A DNA stretch of 64,000 nt from Pseudomonadota bacterium (lineage in GTDB: Bacteria > Pseudomonadota > Alphaproteobacteria > Acetobacterales > Acetobacteraceae). The notes under the pieces were generated by a model, which saw only the letters and a list, made by a program, of their open reading frames with translations, had not been told where the DNA came from and made no database searches. Shown piece after piece: positions 39,205 through 48,460 of this stretch; within the stretch, counting starts at the first letter, position 1, and every line of letters starts with the position of its first letter. A program made the position numbers and the translations under genes. The stretch covers positions 1 through 64,000 of the forward strand of contig JAJZNE010000058.1 in NCBI GenBank assembly GCA_021847995.1, in the 5' to 3' direction.

Positions 39205-40962
39205 ATGGGGGGAACGGACTTGACCAGATTGGATCGCGTGCTGGCGCACGCGCTGCTGGGGATGGCGGTTGCGGTGGCGGCTTTGCTGCCGTGCGGCGTC
39301 CGGGCACAGGACGGCGTGGCCTTTCGTCCCGGCGCCGGCACGGAAGCCCGGCAATGGCTGCCCGAACGCCCGACCGCGCTCAATGCCCGCCATAGCGTCC
39401 CGGTGACGATCGAGGACGGCGTGACGGTGACGGCGCGCGACGGCACCAGGCTGGATGGCAGGCTGTTCCTCCCCCTCCTTGCCGCCGGTGCGCCGCCGAC
39501 GCCCTGTGTGCTGATGACCGACGGCTATGGCCGCGGCGGCGCCATCGGCGCCTCGTTCGAGGGCGAATTGTTCGAGATCGCCTCGCGCGGCTACGCCGTG
39601 CTGCATCTCAGCCTGCGCGGATCGGGAAAGTCCGGCGGCACCGCGACGCTCTATAACGAATTCGGCCATGACGGCTACGACGCGATCGAATGGATGGCGA
39701 AGCAGCCCTGGTGCAACGGACATGTCGGCATGGTCGGGCCGTCGCTGCTCGGCATCAGCCAGTGGCTGGCCGCCAAAGAACTGCCGCCCAGCCTCAGGGC
39801 GATCGTGCCGGAAGTGGCCTGCGGCGACTGCTACGGCGTGCTCTGGTATCCTGGCGGCATGCTGCCCGGACCGGGGCGGGAGGCACGGAAGCTCTCGCCG
39901 GGGGCGGAGGGCGAATACGTGACCGCGATCGCGCATCGCGACCTCGATGGCTGGTGGCGCGCGCACACCACCCAGGCCGACGATGCCGCCGCGATCGCGG
40001 CGCACGGCATCGCCGCCTTCATCGCCGGCGGCCTCGACGACTACATCACGCCCGCCAACATCCGCCTCTATGAGCAGTTCACCGCCCCGGGTGGGGCGCG
40101 CAAGCGCCTGTTCCTCGGCCCCTACGCGCATGGCTGGCACACGCTCTATCTGCAGGAATTGCAGATCCAATGGCTCGACCGCTGGCTCAAGGACATGCCG
40201 AACGGCGCCGACACGGCGCCGCGGGTGATGCTCTACATCAAGGGCGCCAATCGCTGGCGCTATGAGAACGACTGGCCGATCGCCGATGCGACCAGCTTCG
40301 CGCTCTATTTCTCCGCGCGGCCGAGCGGCTCGATCGCCAGCCTGAACGACGGAACGCTCGCCGCCGGGCCGCCGCGCGAAGGGGCATCGCCGCCCGCGTC
40401 GGTGCCCTACGCACCGGGCAGCGGTCCCACGCTGCCGGTGCTGCTGAGCGCGACCGACGGGCGCGACGCCGCCGACCAGCGCGGCGAGGAGGCGAAGGTG
40501 CTGACCTGGACCACGCCGCCGCTGCCGGTCGCGACCGAGGTGACGGGCTATCCGCATCTGTCGTTCTGGGCCGCGTCCTCGGCCGCCGATGGCGATTTCG
40601 TAGTGAGCCTCGACGACGTGGCGCCCGACGGGTCGTCGCACCAGGTGGTGCAGGGCTACCTGAACGCGCCGCACGCCGATTCGCTCTCCGCCCCCACCCC
40701 GCTCACGCCCGGCGCGCTGCGGCATTACAGGTTCGATCTGCTGCCGACCGCCTATGTCTTCCAGGCCGGCCACCGCATCCGTCTGGCACTGGCCGGCGGC
40801 GCGCGGGCGGCTTCGGGTCTGCGGGAGCCGCAGGGGCCGGGCCTGAACCCGACCGCCTTCACCTGGACCATCCGGTCGGATGCCGACCATCCGTCGCTGA
40901 TCGAACTGCCGATCATCGGCACCGGCTGGCAGCCGCTGATGCAGGCGGCGACGATGCCGTGA
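39205..40962 (+). CDS. Secreted CocE/NonD family hydrolase
   Basis: 585 residues. A signal peptide (about 1-35, ending GVRAQ) leads into an alpha/beta hydrolase domain with nucleophile GPSLLG (Ser near 180), Asp near 278 (GGLDDYITP) and His near 309 (GPYAHGWH). A C-terminal jelly-roll (about 410-585) follows, as in X-Pro dipeptidyl peptidases and cocaine esterase. Substrates are acyl esters, amides or peptides; not determined. The true start may be the TTG at 39220, since GGGGGGAA lies right before it; 39205 is the first ATG. Confidence 0.85.
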   Translation: MGGTDLTRLDRVLAHALLGMAVAVAALLPCGVRAQDGVAFRPGAGTEARQWLPERPTALNARHSVPVTIEDGVTVTARDGTRLDGRLFLPLLAAGAPPTPCVLMTDGYGRGGAIGASFEGELFEIASRGYAVLHLSLRGSGKSGGTATLYNEFGHDGYDAIEWMAKQPWCNGHVGMVGPSLLGISQWLAAKELPPSLRAIVPEVACGDCYGVLWYPGGMLPGPGREARKLSPGAEGEYVTAIAHRDLDGWWRAHTTQADDAAAIAAHGIAAFIAGGLDDYITPANIRLYEQFTAPGGARKRLFLGPYAHGWHTLYLQELQIQWLDRWLKDMPNGADTAPRVMLYIKGANRWRYENDWPIADATSFALYFSARPSGSIASLNDGTLAAGPPREGASPPASVPYAPGSGPTLPVLLSATDGRDAADQRGEEAKVLTWTTPPLPVATEVTGYPHLSFWAASSAADGDFVVSLDDVAPDGSSHQVVQGYLNAPHADSLSAPTPLTPGALRHYRFDLLPTAYVFQAGHRIRLALAGGARAASGLREPQGPGLNPTAFTWTIRSDADHPSLIELPIIGTGWQPLMQAATMP

Positions 40963-41198
40963 GAATCCGCCCCGTGGTTCCGTCGTGTCGGCCAAGGCGC
41001 GCGCTTTGTCTTGCTCTTCTCTCCCAGCGCCGGTGACGGGAGTCACCCGCGTGAGCGCCGGAGGGTGGCGATGAGAAGTCCGGCGGCCGTCGCAGCGAAG
41101 CGCTGCCCGCGCGGGTGGCACCCGCCGTCAGCAGCAGCGGGAACCCGGCATCAGGGCGATGCCCGTTCGATGCCCATCGCTTGGTGCCGGTCGCACGA
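40963..41198. other. Intergenic stretch between convergent CocE and GIY-YIG-like genes
   Basis: I see no gene here. A GCGGG-TGGCA-CCCGC hairpin (41111-41125) may be a terminator for the hydrolase. GC content drops toward the low-GC gene. Confidence 0.4.
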
Positions 41199-41753
41199 TC
41201 AAACGACGGGATCCTGGTCGGTCACGGCATTGCCGTCAGCCGTCAGGGAACCTTGACTGTTGAAGGGGGGGGCTTCGCCGAAGCGGCGAATGTACCTCTG
41301 CATAAATGCGGATTCCAGTTGGGCCGCTTCGCCATGTATCGGCAGGTCATCTCTCGAGTGATATTTCCAGCAAATTGCCAACGATAATGCAGGAAATTGT
41401 TGTCGGTATAGTTCCGTTTCTCGCAATATTCTTAGGGCATGGTTTGCACCATTTCGGTCTGGACGGATTGCATTCGCAAGGGAACCCAATCTCGCAGCTA
41501 ATCCATTTCCTTGATTTGTAGGGTTCCAGTCCGCCTTTCCGACGTAAAGCGTTCCCGTAGCGTCAAAATCCAGCAGACGCGGTATCACTCTCCGCTCCTC
41601 GTCATTTTGGTCCTGCCGTAGAGCGACCAGGAAATAGACGCCGGAATGCCCTTGCTTGATTTCGTCTCCCCAGCCTGGGCGGCGGGGAAATCGACACGGA
41701 TTCGGCATGATCGGATAGAGCGTAGGCCATTCCTCACCCAGCCAGTCCGGCAT
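41199..41753 (-). CDS. GIY-YIG-like protein, low GC, probably acquired
   Basis: 184 residues. GVY (38-40) and LYVG (69-72) give the GIY-YIG pair, though the loop between them is longer than usual. LAARLGSL (Arg89), a Glu in AAQLESAFMQRY (147) and PPFN (Asn165) sit where the family has its catalytic Arg, metal-binding Glu and Asn. GIY-YIG domains are nucleases; whether this one cuts DNA is inference. Base composition is near 50% GC in parts against about 70% around it. The ATG at 41753 has GGGGGA four bases upstream. Confidence 0.6.
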   Translation of the reverse strand: MPDWLGEEWPTLYPIMPNPCRFPRRPGWGDEIKQGHSGVYFLVALRQDQNDEERRVIPRLLDFDATGTLYVGKADWNPTNQGNGLAARLGSLANAIRPDRNGANHALRILRETELYRQQFPALSLAICWKYHSRDDLPIHGEAAQLESAFMQRYIRRFGEAPPFNSQGSLTADGNAVTDQDPVV

Positions 41754-41964
41754 TGTGTCCCCCAAAGAAATTTTTTCGATATCATCCTAACCTGGGCCGC
41801 AGGGTAGCGCAAGCAGCCACATCCGGGCGGCGCCCCTTCTTCCCGAATTTCTCGCCCGCCTCACTGCGTGAAGTTGCGGCCCGCCGCAGGTTGCGCCCGC
41901 CCGGCGAGGCCGATTATCGGGACAAGGCTCGCGCCGCGCCTGTAGCGCGGCGCTCGCCCGCCCC

Positions 41965-42699
41965 TCAGTACTCCATGAACGCCCGATAGGCGTCGGTCAT
42001 GTCCAGCACCGCCGCTTCATACAGCCGCTTGCCGTGCTCGGGCGAGGACAGCGACGGGTCGGAGCCGATGCGGCCGTCGGGGTAGCGCTGCCGGTAATCC
42101 GCCGCATCGAAGAAATGCGGTGCGTTCGCCGCCACCTTCGGCGACATCTGCGCGTGCTTGATGTGCCCCGGTTGATAATGCTGCGCGAGCGACACCTCGC
42201 TCGCCGTCGCGTGCCGTCCCTCCACGCCGGGATAAAGCTCGTCGCTGATCGCCTTGCAGCGCGGACCCGACCAGAACACCATGCGGCAGCGCACCGAAGG
42301 CCCCTGACCGAGCGAGGCGGCGGCGAAGATCTCGTCGAACGCGGCGGTGACGGTGGCGATATTGCCGCCATGGCCGTTGATGAAGAAGAACCGCCGGAAC
42401 CCGTGCAGCGCCAGCGACTGCACCACGTCGCGCACCACCAGCATCAGCGTCGCCGGCCGCAGTGTCACCGAGCCGGCAAAACCCAGATGATGCTGCGACA
42501 TGCCATAGGCGAGCGTGGGTGCGACGGCGCAGCCGACGGCATCGCCCAGGCCGCGCGCGACCACTTCGGCGCACAGATGGTCCGTGCCGATCAGCCCGTT
42601 CGGCCCGTGCTGCTCGACCGACCCGATCGGGACGACGATGCCGTCGGAGCGGCGGAGATATTCCTCCACCTCCTGCCAGGTCGAGAGTGCCAGTTGCAT
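41965..42699 (-). CDS. Creatininase family protein (creatinine amidohydrolase-like)
   Basis: 244 residues. Metal-site motifs are PIGSVEQHGPNGLIGTDHL (Glu, His and Asp), FFINGHGGNIATV, and a later Glu in ATASEVSLAQHY. The family covers creatininase, MftE peptidase and formamide hydrolases, all using two metal ions. The substrate is open. On the same strand, 28 bases after the stop of a dipeptide-type binding protein, so both may handle the same amide compound. Confidence 0.88.
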   Translation of the reverse strand: MQLALSTWQEVEEYLRRSDGIVVPIGSVEQHGPNGLIGTDHLCAEVVARGLGDAVGCAVAPTLAYGMSQHHLGFAGSVTLRPATLMLVVRDVVQSLALHGFRRFFFINGHGGNIATVTAAFDEIFAAASLGQGPSVRCRMVFWSGPRCKAISDELYPGVEGRHATASEVSLAQHYQPGHIKHAQMSPKVAANAPHFFDAADYRQRYPDGRIGSDPSLSSPEHGKRLYEAAVLDMTDAYRAFMEY

Positions 42700-42727
42700 C
42701 GTCGGGTCTCCTGCTGCTGTGCCGGCG

Positions 42728-44353
42728 CTACTGTGCCAACGCCACGCCGCGGAACGGCTGGCCGCCTAGGAAATGCAGGCGGAACCCGCGCACTTCGTTG
42801 CGCACGCCGATGAAGCCCTGCACGTCGGCGAACATCATCGACGGCATGTCGTCGCGGAACACGCGCTGCGCCGCCTCGTAAAGCTGCGCGCGCGCCGCCT
42901 GATCGGTGACGATGTCGGCGCGGCGGATCAGGTCGGAATAGACGCGGTTGCACCAGTGCGAGACGTTGGTGCCGCCGGCGATCGCCTCGCAGGTCTGCGT
43001 CGCGGTCAGTTCGCTCGGGTCGGGATAGTCCCAGGTGCCGCCATTCATCGCCACCGGCGCCTCCCCGGCGCGGCGGCGGCGGAGGAACTCGCCCCACTCG
43101 AACGTCACGATGCGCGCCGCAACACCGATCTTCGCCCAGTCAGCCTGGATCATCTCGGCCGCGCGCCGGCCGTTCGGCATGTAGGCGCGCGCCACCGGAA
43201 TCGCCCACAGATCGATCGCGAACCCGTCCGGATACCCGGCCTCGGCCAGCAGCGCGCGTGCCCCGGCCGGATCGTAGGGATAGGGCGGCAGGCCGGCGTT
43301 GTGCCCCCACAGCGCCGACGGCACCAGCGCGCTGGTCGGCACGCCGCTGCCGCGGAACACCGCCTGCACCAGGCTGTCATGGTCGATCGCCATCACCAGC
43401 GCGCGGCGGACGCGCAGGTCGCTCAGGGGCTTGATATCCGTGCGGAACGACAGCATGCTCTCGGCCGCGATCGGCGCCTGCTGCACGACGATGCCCGGCG
43501 CGGCGCGCATCGCATCGAGGTCGGACGGACTCGGATAGCGCGCGATCTGGCATTCGCCGGCGCGCAGGCGGGCGAAGCGCACCTCCGGGTCGGGCGTGAT
43601 GGAAAAGACAAGATTTTCCACCCGCGCCGCCGGCGTGCCGTCCTGCCCCGCCACACCCTGCGCCCCACCCTGCGCGCCCCAGAACTGCGGGAAGGCGCGG
43701 AAGCGGATCGAGGTGTCCTTGCGGTACTCCACGAGCTGGAACGGCCCGGTGCCGAGCGGTGCCCGGTCGATCTCGCCCGGCGTGCCCGCCTTCGCCATCG
43801 CCGCCGCATATTCCGCCGACCAGATCGAGAAGGACTGCACCGTCAGCGCGCTGAGAAGCGAGGCGGAGGGTGCGCGCAGGTCAAAGGCAACCTCGTCATC
43901 GGCAAGCCGGCTCACCGATTTCAGCGCCGGCGCGATGAAGTCGTCGAACATCGCGTAGGTGCCGCCATCGACGGCGTGATAAGGGTTGGTCTTGTCCGCC
44001 ATGCGCGCAAAGCTGAACACGACGTCGTCGGCATTCATCTCGCGCGTCGGCGAGAAGCGGGCGTTGGACTGGAACTTCACGCCATGCCGCAGCCTGAAGA
44101 CATAGCGCAGGCCGTCCGCCGAGACGGTCCAGGACTCGGCCAGCGCCGGCACCACGTTCGACGTGCCCGGCTGCATCTCCACCAGCCGGTCGGCGATCTG
44201 CTCGGTCACGTCAAAACTGGTATTGGCATCGCTGAGCGCCGCGTTCAGCGCATCGGGATTGGCCTCGCTGCACACCACCAGCGTCGCCGCCTGCGCCCCG
44301 CCGGCCGCAAACGCCGCCAGCATCCCGCATGCCATCCGCACGGCGCACCGCAT
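42728..44353 (-). CDS. Orphan dipeptide-type ABC substrate-binding protein
   Basis: 541 residues, a family-5 binding protein with a signal ending near GGAQAATL. It is clearly paralogous to the binding protein at 18707 (shared TLV-CSE, LAESW, GTGPF-LVEY, RVRRAL-MAID, EWGE). There is an insert of about ten residues near QGGAQGVAGQDG. No permease or ATPase is nearby, so it may use the dpp transporter or another one. GGAGGGGG precedes the ATG. Likely co-transcribed with creatininase. Confidence 0.85.
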   Translation of the reverse strand: MRCAVRMACGMLAAFAAGGAQAATLVVCSEANPDALNAALSDANTSFDVTEQIADRLVEMQPGTSNVVPALAESWTVSADGLRYVFRLRHGVKFQSNARFSPTREMNADDVVFSFARMADKTNPYHAVDGGTYAMFDDFIAPALKSVSRLADDEVAFDLRAPSASLLSALTVQSFSIWSAEYAAAMAKAGTPGEIDRAPLGTGPFQLVEYRKDTSIRFRAFPQFWGAQGGAQGVAGQDGTPAARVENLVFSITPDPEVRFARLRAGECQIARYPSPSDLDAMRAAPGIVVQQAPIAAESMLSFRTDIKPLSDLRVRRALVMAIDHDSLVQAVFRGSGVPTSALVPSALWGHNAGLPPYPYDPAGARALLAEAGYPDGFAIDLWAIPVARAYMPNGRRAAEMIQADWAKIGVAARIVTFEWGEFLRRRRAGEAPVAMNGGTWDYPDPSELTATQTCEAIAGGTNVSHWCNRVYSDLIRRADIVTDQAARAQLYEAAQRVFRDDMPSMMFADVQGFIGVRNEVRGFRLHFLGGQPFRGVALAQ

Positions 44354-44444
44354 TCCTGCCCCCTCCGCCTCGCCGGCCAAGTGTCCGGCAGCGCCGGCCC
44401 CCGGTCAATGCCGGCCGGGCCGGTTCAGGGCGAGGGCACCATCG

Positions 44445-44492
44445 CGCCCCCCGCCGGCCGCGCCCTCCGCCGGCCGCGCCCCCCGCCGGCCG
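44445..44492. repeat. Three tandem copies of a 16-bp GC-only unit
   Basis: The unit CGCCCCCCGCCGGCCG is repeated three times with one change, in the 212-base gap between rplI and the binding-protein gene. A further CCCACCCTGC pair follows. Probably slippage-prone simple sequence. Confidence 0.6.
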
Positions 44493-44565
44493 CGCACCCC
44501 CCACCCTGCACCGCCCACCCTGCGGCAGCGGCGGCGCGATCGCGCGGGGCAGAGGGCCGGGTCGC

Positions 44566-45135
44566 TCAGGCGGTCGGCAGCGGCAGGTCGCCCTCGAAGA
44601 TCGCCTCGCCGGTCAGTTCCGGTTCGGGTTCCTCGTCCGGCGCGGCGATCGCCTCGCCGCGCGCCTGCTTCTCGGCCTCCTCCGGGCTGCGCGCCACGTT
44701 CACGCCGATGCCGATCGCGACTTCCGGGTGCAGGGCGACGCGCACCATGCGCATGCCGAGCGTCTTGATCGGATGATCGAGCACCACCTGCCCGCGGTCG
44801 ATGGTCAGCCCCGCCGCCGTCGCCGCCTCGGCGATGTCGCGGGCGGAGACGGAGCCGTAGAGGCTGCCCGATTCGCCGGCCTGGCGGATGATGACGACGC
44901 CGAGCCCGTGCACCCGCTCGGCGACGCGCTCGGCCTCCTCGCGACGCTTGAGGTTCTGCGCTTCCAGTTGCGCCCGCTCGCGCTCGAAACGGGCGAGGTT
45001 GTCCTTGCTGGCGCGGATGGCGCGGCGGGTGGGCAGCAGGAAGTTGCGGGCGAAGCCGGGCTTCACCTTCACCACCTCGCCCATCTGCCCGAGCTTCTCC
45101 ACACGCTGCATCAGGATGACTTCGACGGCGGCCAT
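44566..45135 (-). CDS. rplI: 50S ribosomal protein L9
   Basis: 189 residues. The L9 N-terminal domain reads [20 protein letters not shown] then [19 protein letters not shown], with the connecting helix and the C-terminal domain ([17 protein letters not shown]). The acidic C-terminal tail makes it longer than the E. coli protein (149), as usual in alphaproteobacteria. L9 binds 23S rRNA and the L1 stalk. Third gene of rpsF-rpsR-rplI, 16 bases after rpsR. Confidence 0.97.
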   Translation of the reverse strand: MAAVEVILMQRVEKLGQMGEVVKVKPGFARNFLLPTRRAIRASKDNLARFERERAQLEAQNLKRREEAERVAERVHGLGVVIIRQAGESGSLYGSVSARDIAEAATAAGLTIDRGQVVLDHPIKTLGMRMVRVALHPEVAIGIGVNVARSPEEAEKQARGEAIAAPDEEPEPELTGEAIFEGDLPLPTA

Positions 45136-45151
45136 GTCCGTGCGCTCCGGC

Positions 45152-45427
45152 TCAGGTCAGGATGTAGGGCAGCAGGGCGAGGTAGCGCGCGCGCTTGATC
45201 GCCTGCGCCAGTTCGCGCTGCTTGCGGGCGGAAACCGCGGTGATGCGGCTCGGCACGATCTTGCCGCGCTCGGACAGGAAGCGCGACAGCAGGCGCACGT
45301 CCTTATAGTCGATCTTCGGCGCGTGCGGGCCGGAGAACGGGCAGGACTTCTTGCGGCGATAGAACGGGCGGCGGGCGCCGACGGCGGCGCGGCGGGCGGC
45401 CGGGTTGATCTCGGCGGTGTCGGACAT
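45152..45427 (-). CDS. rpsR: 30S ribosomal protein S18
   Basis: 91 residues. Typical S18 stretches are [40 protein letters not shown] and [13 protein letters not shown]. It binds S6 and 16S rRNA on the platform of the small subunit. Five bases after the rpsF stop. Confidence 0.97.
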   Translation of the reverse strand: MSDTAEINPAARRAAVGARRPFYRRKKSCPFSGPHAPKIDYKDVRLLSRFLSERGKIVPSRITAVSARKQRELAQAIKRARYLALLPYILT

Positions 45428-45432
45428 GGCGC

Positions 45433-45933
45433 CTACTCCTCGTGGGCCAGTTCGCGGCTGCGGAATCCGGGTTCGCGGTCGCGTTCGGTTTCGTCGCGGG
45501 CGCGGAACTCCTCGCGGTCGTCATAGCCGCGCTTGCGCCCCGAATCGAAGCGTCCGGCCGGCTTCGGACCGCGGAACCCGCGCTCCCGGTCGTCGGACTT
45601 GCGCGCCAGGATCGCACTCGGCGCTTCCTCGATCGCCTCGACGCGGATGGTCAGGAAGCGCAGGACGTCCTCGTTCAGCCGCAACTGCCGCTCCATCTCG
45701 TTCAGCGGCGCGGGCTTCGTCTCCAGCCCCAGCAGCATGTAGTGGCCCTTGCGGTTCTTCTTGATGCGGTAGGCGAGGCTGCGCAGCCCCCAGTATTCCC
45801 GCTTCTTCACCGAATTGCCCGGCTCGACCCCGTTGTCGTTATCGAGCTGGAGGGCGATCGCATCGGCGATGCCCTCGACCTGCTGCTGCGTGACCTCGCT
45901 GCGCGCGATCAGCACGCATTCGTAAAGCGGCAT
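45433..45933 (-). CDS. rpsF: 30S ribosomal protein S6 with a long charged tail
   Basis: 166 residues. S6 core: [20 protein letters not shown], the strand [19 protein letters not shown] and [16 protein letters not shown]. The C-terminal tail beyond about residue 108 is very rich in Arg, Asp and Glu; long tails are common in this group. GAGGGAG sets the ATG at 45933. It heads the ribosomal operon and is divergent from fabD. Confidence 0.96.
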   Translation of the reverse strand: MPLYECVLIARSEVTQQQVEGIADAIALQLDNDNGVEPGNSVKKREYWGLRSLAYRIKKNRKGHYMLLGLETKPAPLNEMERQLRLNEDVLRFLTIRVEAIEEAPSAILARKSDDRERGFRGPKPAGRFDSGRKRGYDDREEFRARDETERDREPGFRSRELAHEE

Positions 45934-46299
45934 GTGCGCTCCCTCTGGCTTGTCTCTGCCCACAGGTCCGGATGGAACCACCGCGCCCCGATGGCGCGCG
46001 AGCATAGCCGGGGACGGCCGACGGCCCCGGCAGGGAAGGCGCGGGATTAAGCACGGGCGGACGCGGGAGGCAAGTCGCCCCGCCCGGGCGAAGCGAGACG
46101 CGAATGCCCTGCGTGCCGGAAGCGTTCCGGTGCGCCGCCGAGGCCCCTCTCATGCGGGGATCTTTCCATCCTCGCGGGGTTTCGCCGCGCACGGCATGGC
46201 ACGGCGCCGGCCTCCTTGATCCCGGCTTCCTTGACAGGGCATCCGGCGCGGACTACGCCGCCGCGCCATTCACGCCGTCGCAACCGGAACTCCTCCTAC
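45934..46299. other. Divergent rpsF-fabD intergenic region
   Basis: 366 bases without a gene. It holds the fabD promoter (46231-46259) and presumably the rpsF promoter on the other strand. A TATGCT-like box on the minus strand near 46004-46009 has no convincing partner. Several short GC-rich dyads are present. No S6:S18 leader RNA was recognised by eye. Confidence 0.5.
46231..46259 (+). promoter_or_regulatory. Candidate fabD promoter
   Basis: A perfect -35 TTGACA (46231-46236) is followed after 17 bases by TACGCC, a weak -10. The fabD start is 40 bases downstream. Confidence 0.45.
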
Positions 46300-47259
46300 A
46301 TGGCCGTCCACGCCTTCGTCTTCCCCGGCCAGGGCAGTCAGGCCGTCGGCATGGGCCGCGACCTCGCGCTGGCCTTCCCCGCCGCCCGCGAAGTGTTCGA
46401 GGAGGTGGACGAGACGCTGCGTCAGAAGCTTTCCACCCTGATGTTCGAGGGGCCGGCCGACGACCTCACGCTGACCGGGAACGCGCAGCCGGCGCTGATG
46501 GCGCATTCCCTCGCCGTGCTGCGAGTGATGGAGCGGGAGGGCGGGGTCCGGCTGGCCGACCGGGCGATCGTGGTGGCCGGCCATTCGCTCGGCGAATATG
46601 CCGCCCTCGCCGCCGCCGGGGCCTTCACCCTCGGCGATGCGGCGCGGCTGCTGCGCCGCCGTGGCGAGGCGATGCAGCGGGCGGTGCCGGCGGGCGCGGG
46701 CGCGATGGCGGCGCTGCTCGGCGCCGACCTGCCGCTCGCCGCCGCAATCTGCGAGACGGCGGCGGAGGCGCCGGAGGGTGGGCGGGAGGTGATCGACCCC
46801 GCCAACGACAATGGCGGCGGCCAGGTGGTCGTGTCCGGCACCCGCGCGGCCGTCGAGCGGGCGATCGAGATTGCCCGCACCCGCGGCGTGCGGCGCGCCA
46901 TGCTGCTGCCGGTCTCCGCGCCGTTCCATTGCCGGCTGATGGCACCTGCGGCCGAGGACATGGCGGCAGCCCTCGGCGAAACCCCGCCGGCCGCGCCGGT
47001 CGTGCCGCTGGTCGCCAATGTCACCGCGGCCAAGGCGACCGACCCGGCGGAGATCGCCCGGCTGCTGGTCGAACAGGTGACGCGTACGGTGCGCTGGCGC
47101 GAGAGCGTGGAGACGATGGTCGCCCTCGGCGCCGACAGCTTTGTCGAAATCGGGTCGGGCAAGGTGCTGACCGGCCTCGCCCGCCGCATCGCGCCCGACG
47201 TTTCGGCAATCGCGGTCGGCACGCCGGCCGACATCGAAGCCTTCCTGAAAACCCTCTGA
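46300..47259 (+). CDS. fabD: Malonyl-CoA:ACP transacylase
   Basis: 319 residues. The FabD start is AFVFPGQGSQAVGMG, the nucleophile Ser96 is in GHSLGEYAALAAAG, Arg is near position 121 and His210 is in SAPFHCRLM. The enzyme loads malonyl groups on acyl carrier protein. First gene of fabD-fabG-acpP-fabF-mltG. The ribosome site is weak; the ATG at 46300 gives the conserved N-terminus. Confidence 0.96.
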   Translation: MAVHAFVFPGQGSQAVGMGRDLALAFPAAREVFEEVDETLRQKLSTLMFEGPADDLTLTGNAQPALMAHSLAVLRVMEREGGVRLADRAIVVAGHSLGEYAALAAAGAFTLGDAARLLRRRGEAMQRAVPAGAGAMAALLGADLPLAAAICETAAEAPEGGREVIDPANDNGGGQVVVSGTRAAVERAIEIARTRGVRRAMLLPVSAPFHCRLMAPAAEDMAAALGETPPAAPVVPLVANVTAAKATDPAEIARLLVEQVTRTVRWRESVETMVALGADSFVEIGSGKVLTGLARRIAPDVSAIAVGTPADIEAFLKTL

Positions 47260-47275
47260 GCCGAGGCGCGGCGCC

Positions 47276-48013
47276 ATGTTCCGACTGGACGGCAGGACCG
47301 CCCTCATCACCGGCGCCAGCGGCGGCATCGGCGCGGCGATCGCCCGTGCCCTGCATGCCCGGGGTGCCGTGGTCGTGCTCTCCGGCACGCGCCGCGATGC
47401 GCTGGATGCGCTGGCGGCGGAACTGGGGCAGCGGGCATATGCCTGCCCCGCCGATCTGCGCGACCCTGACGCCGCCGATGCCCTGGTGGCGGAAGCGGAG
47501 CGCGCCGGGGGACCGCTTGCGATCCTGGTCAACAATGCCGGCATGACGCGCGACGGCCTCGCCATCCGCATGAAGGACGAGGACTGGCAGACGGTGCTGG
47601 ACGTGGATTTGACGGCGCCGTTCCGCCTCGCCCGCGCCGCCCTGCGCGGCATGCTGCGCCGGCGCGGCGGCCGGATCATCGGCATCGGCTCGATCGTCGG
47701 CACCACCGGCAATCCCGGCCAGGCCAACTACGCCGCGGCCAAGGCGGGGCTTGCCGGCATGACGCGGGCACTGGCACAGGAAGTGGCAAGCCGCGGCATC
47801 ACCGTGAACCTGATCGCGCCCGGTTTCGTCGCCACCGCCATGACCGACGCACTCGGCGAGGCGCAGCGCCAGAAGCTGGCCGCGGCGATCCCGCTCGGCC
47901 GACTCGGCCAGCCCGCCGACATCGCCGCCGCCGCGGTGTTCCTCGCCAGCGATGAGGCGGCGTGGATCACCGGGGCGACGCTCAGCGTCAACGGCGGCAT
48001 GGCGATGACGTAA
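47276..48013 (+). CDS. fabG: 3-oxoacyl-ACP reductase
   Basis: 245 residues of the SDR family. NADP motif is TGASGGIGAAIARAL, NNAGMTRDGLAIRMKDEDW matches FabG, and the catalytic Tyr152 and Lys156 are in NYAAAKAGLAG. The C-terminal INLIAPGF-like motif reads VNLIAPGFVATAMTDAL. It reduces 3-oxoacyl-ACP with NADPH. Sixteen bases after fabD. Confidence 0.96.
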   Translation: MFRLDGRTALITGASGGIGAAIARALHARGAVVVLSGTRRDALDALAAELGQRAYACPADLRDPDAADALVAEAERAGGPLAILVNNAGMTRDGLAIRMKDEDWQTVLDVDLTAPFRLARAALRGMLRRRGGRIIGIGSIVGTTGNPGQANYAAAKAGLAGMTRALAQEVASRGITVNLIAPGFVATAMTDALGEAQRQKLAAAIPLGRLGQPADIAAAAVFLASDEAAWITGATLSVNGGMAMT

Positions 48014-48178
48014 TCGGCAGAGGCGCCGGATTGGCCCTGTCACGGAACCGTGCTAAGCGCCGGCCGGGCCTCGTCCGGGGCGTTTCGGCGGCGGCCCGGA
48101 CTGCCGGCGGCAGCAACCGGGCGTAACCCGGATGGACGAGACGTTGACCCAGGTGAGGCAGCAGGAGCGGACTTTCCC

Positions 48179-48418
48179 ATGAGCGACATTGCGGATCGCG
48201 TGAAGAAGATCGTCGTCGAGCATCTCGGCGTGGAGGAGAGCAAGGTGACGCCGGAGGCATCGTTCATCGATGACCTCGGCGCCGACAGCCTCGACACGGT
48301 CGAGCTGGTGATGGCCTTCGAGGAGGCTTTCGGGGTCGAGATCCCCGAGGATGCGGCGGAAAAGATCAGCACCGTGCGGGACGCGGTCGATTACATCGAG
48401 AAGCAGAAGGCGGCCTGA
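48179..48418 (+). CDS. acpP: Acyl carrier protein
   Basis: 79 residues. The phosphopantetheine serine is Ser37 in [19 protein letters not shown], the acidic helix II motif is typical, and the protein ends in [12 protein letters not shown]. It carries growing acyl chains for FabD, FabG and FabF. GCAGGAGCGG lies before the ATG. It is separated from fabG by a 165-base gap that may hold its own promoter. Confidence 0.97.
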   Translation: MSDIADRVKKIVVEHLGVEESKVTPEASFIDDLGADSLDTVELVMAFEEAFGVEIPEDAAEKISTVRDAVDYIEKQKAA

Positions 48419-48460
48419 ACCCGCCACGGCGGCGGGTGGGCCGGCAGCCACTGGACAGGG

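Noticed and set aside
41754-41964. Attachment site flanking the low-GC gene
   Set aside because: No tRNA gene and no direct repeats were seen on either side of the gene.
44445-44492. Tandem repeats as an origin or CRISPR remnant
   Set aside because: Only three GC-only 16-base units, with no spacers, AT-rich unwinding region or DnaA boxes.
45934-46299. S6:S18 leader RNA motif before rpsF
   Set aside because: I could not find a convincing fold or conserved core by eye. A covariance-model search would decide.
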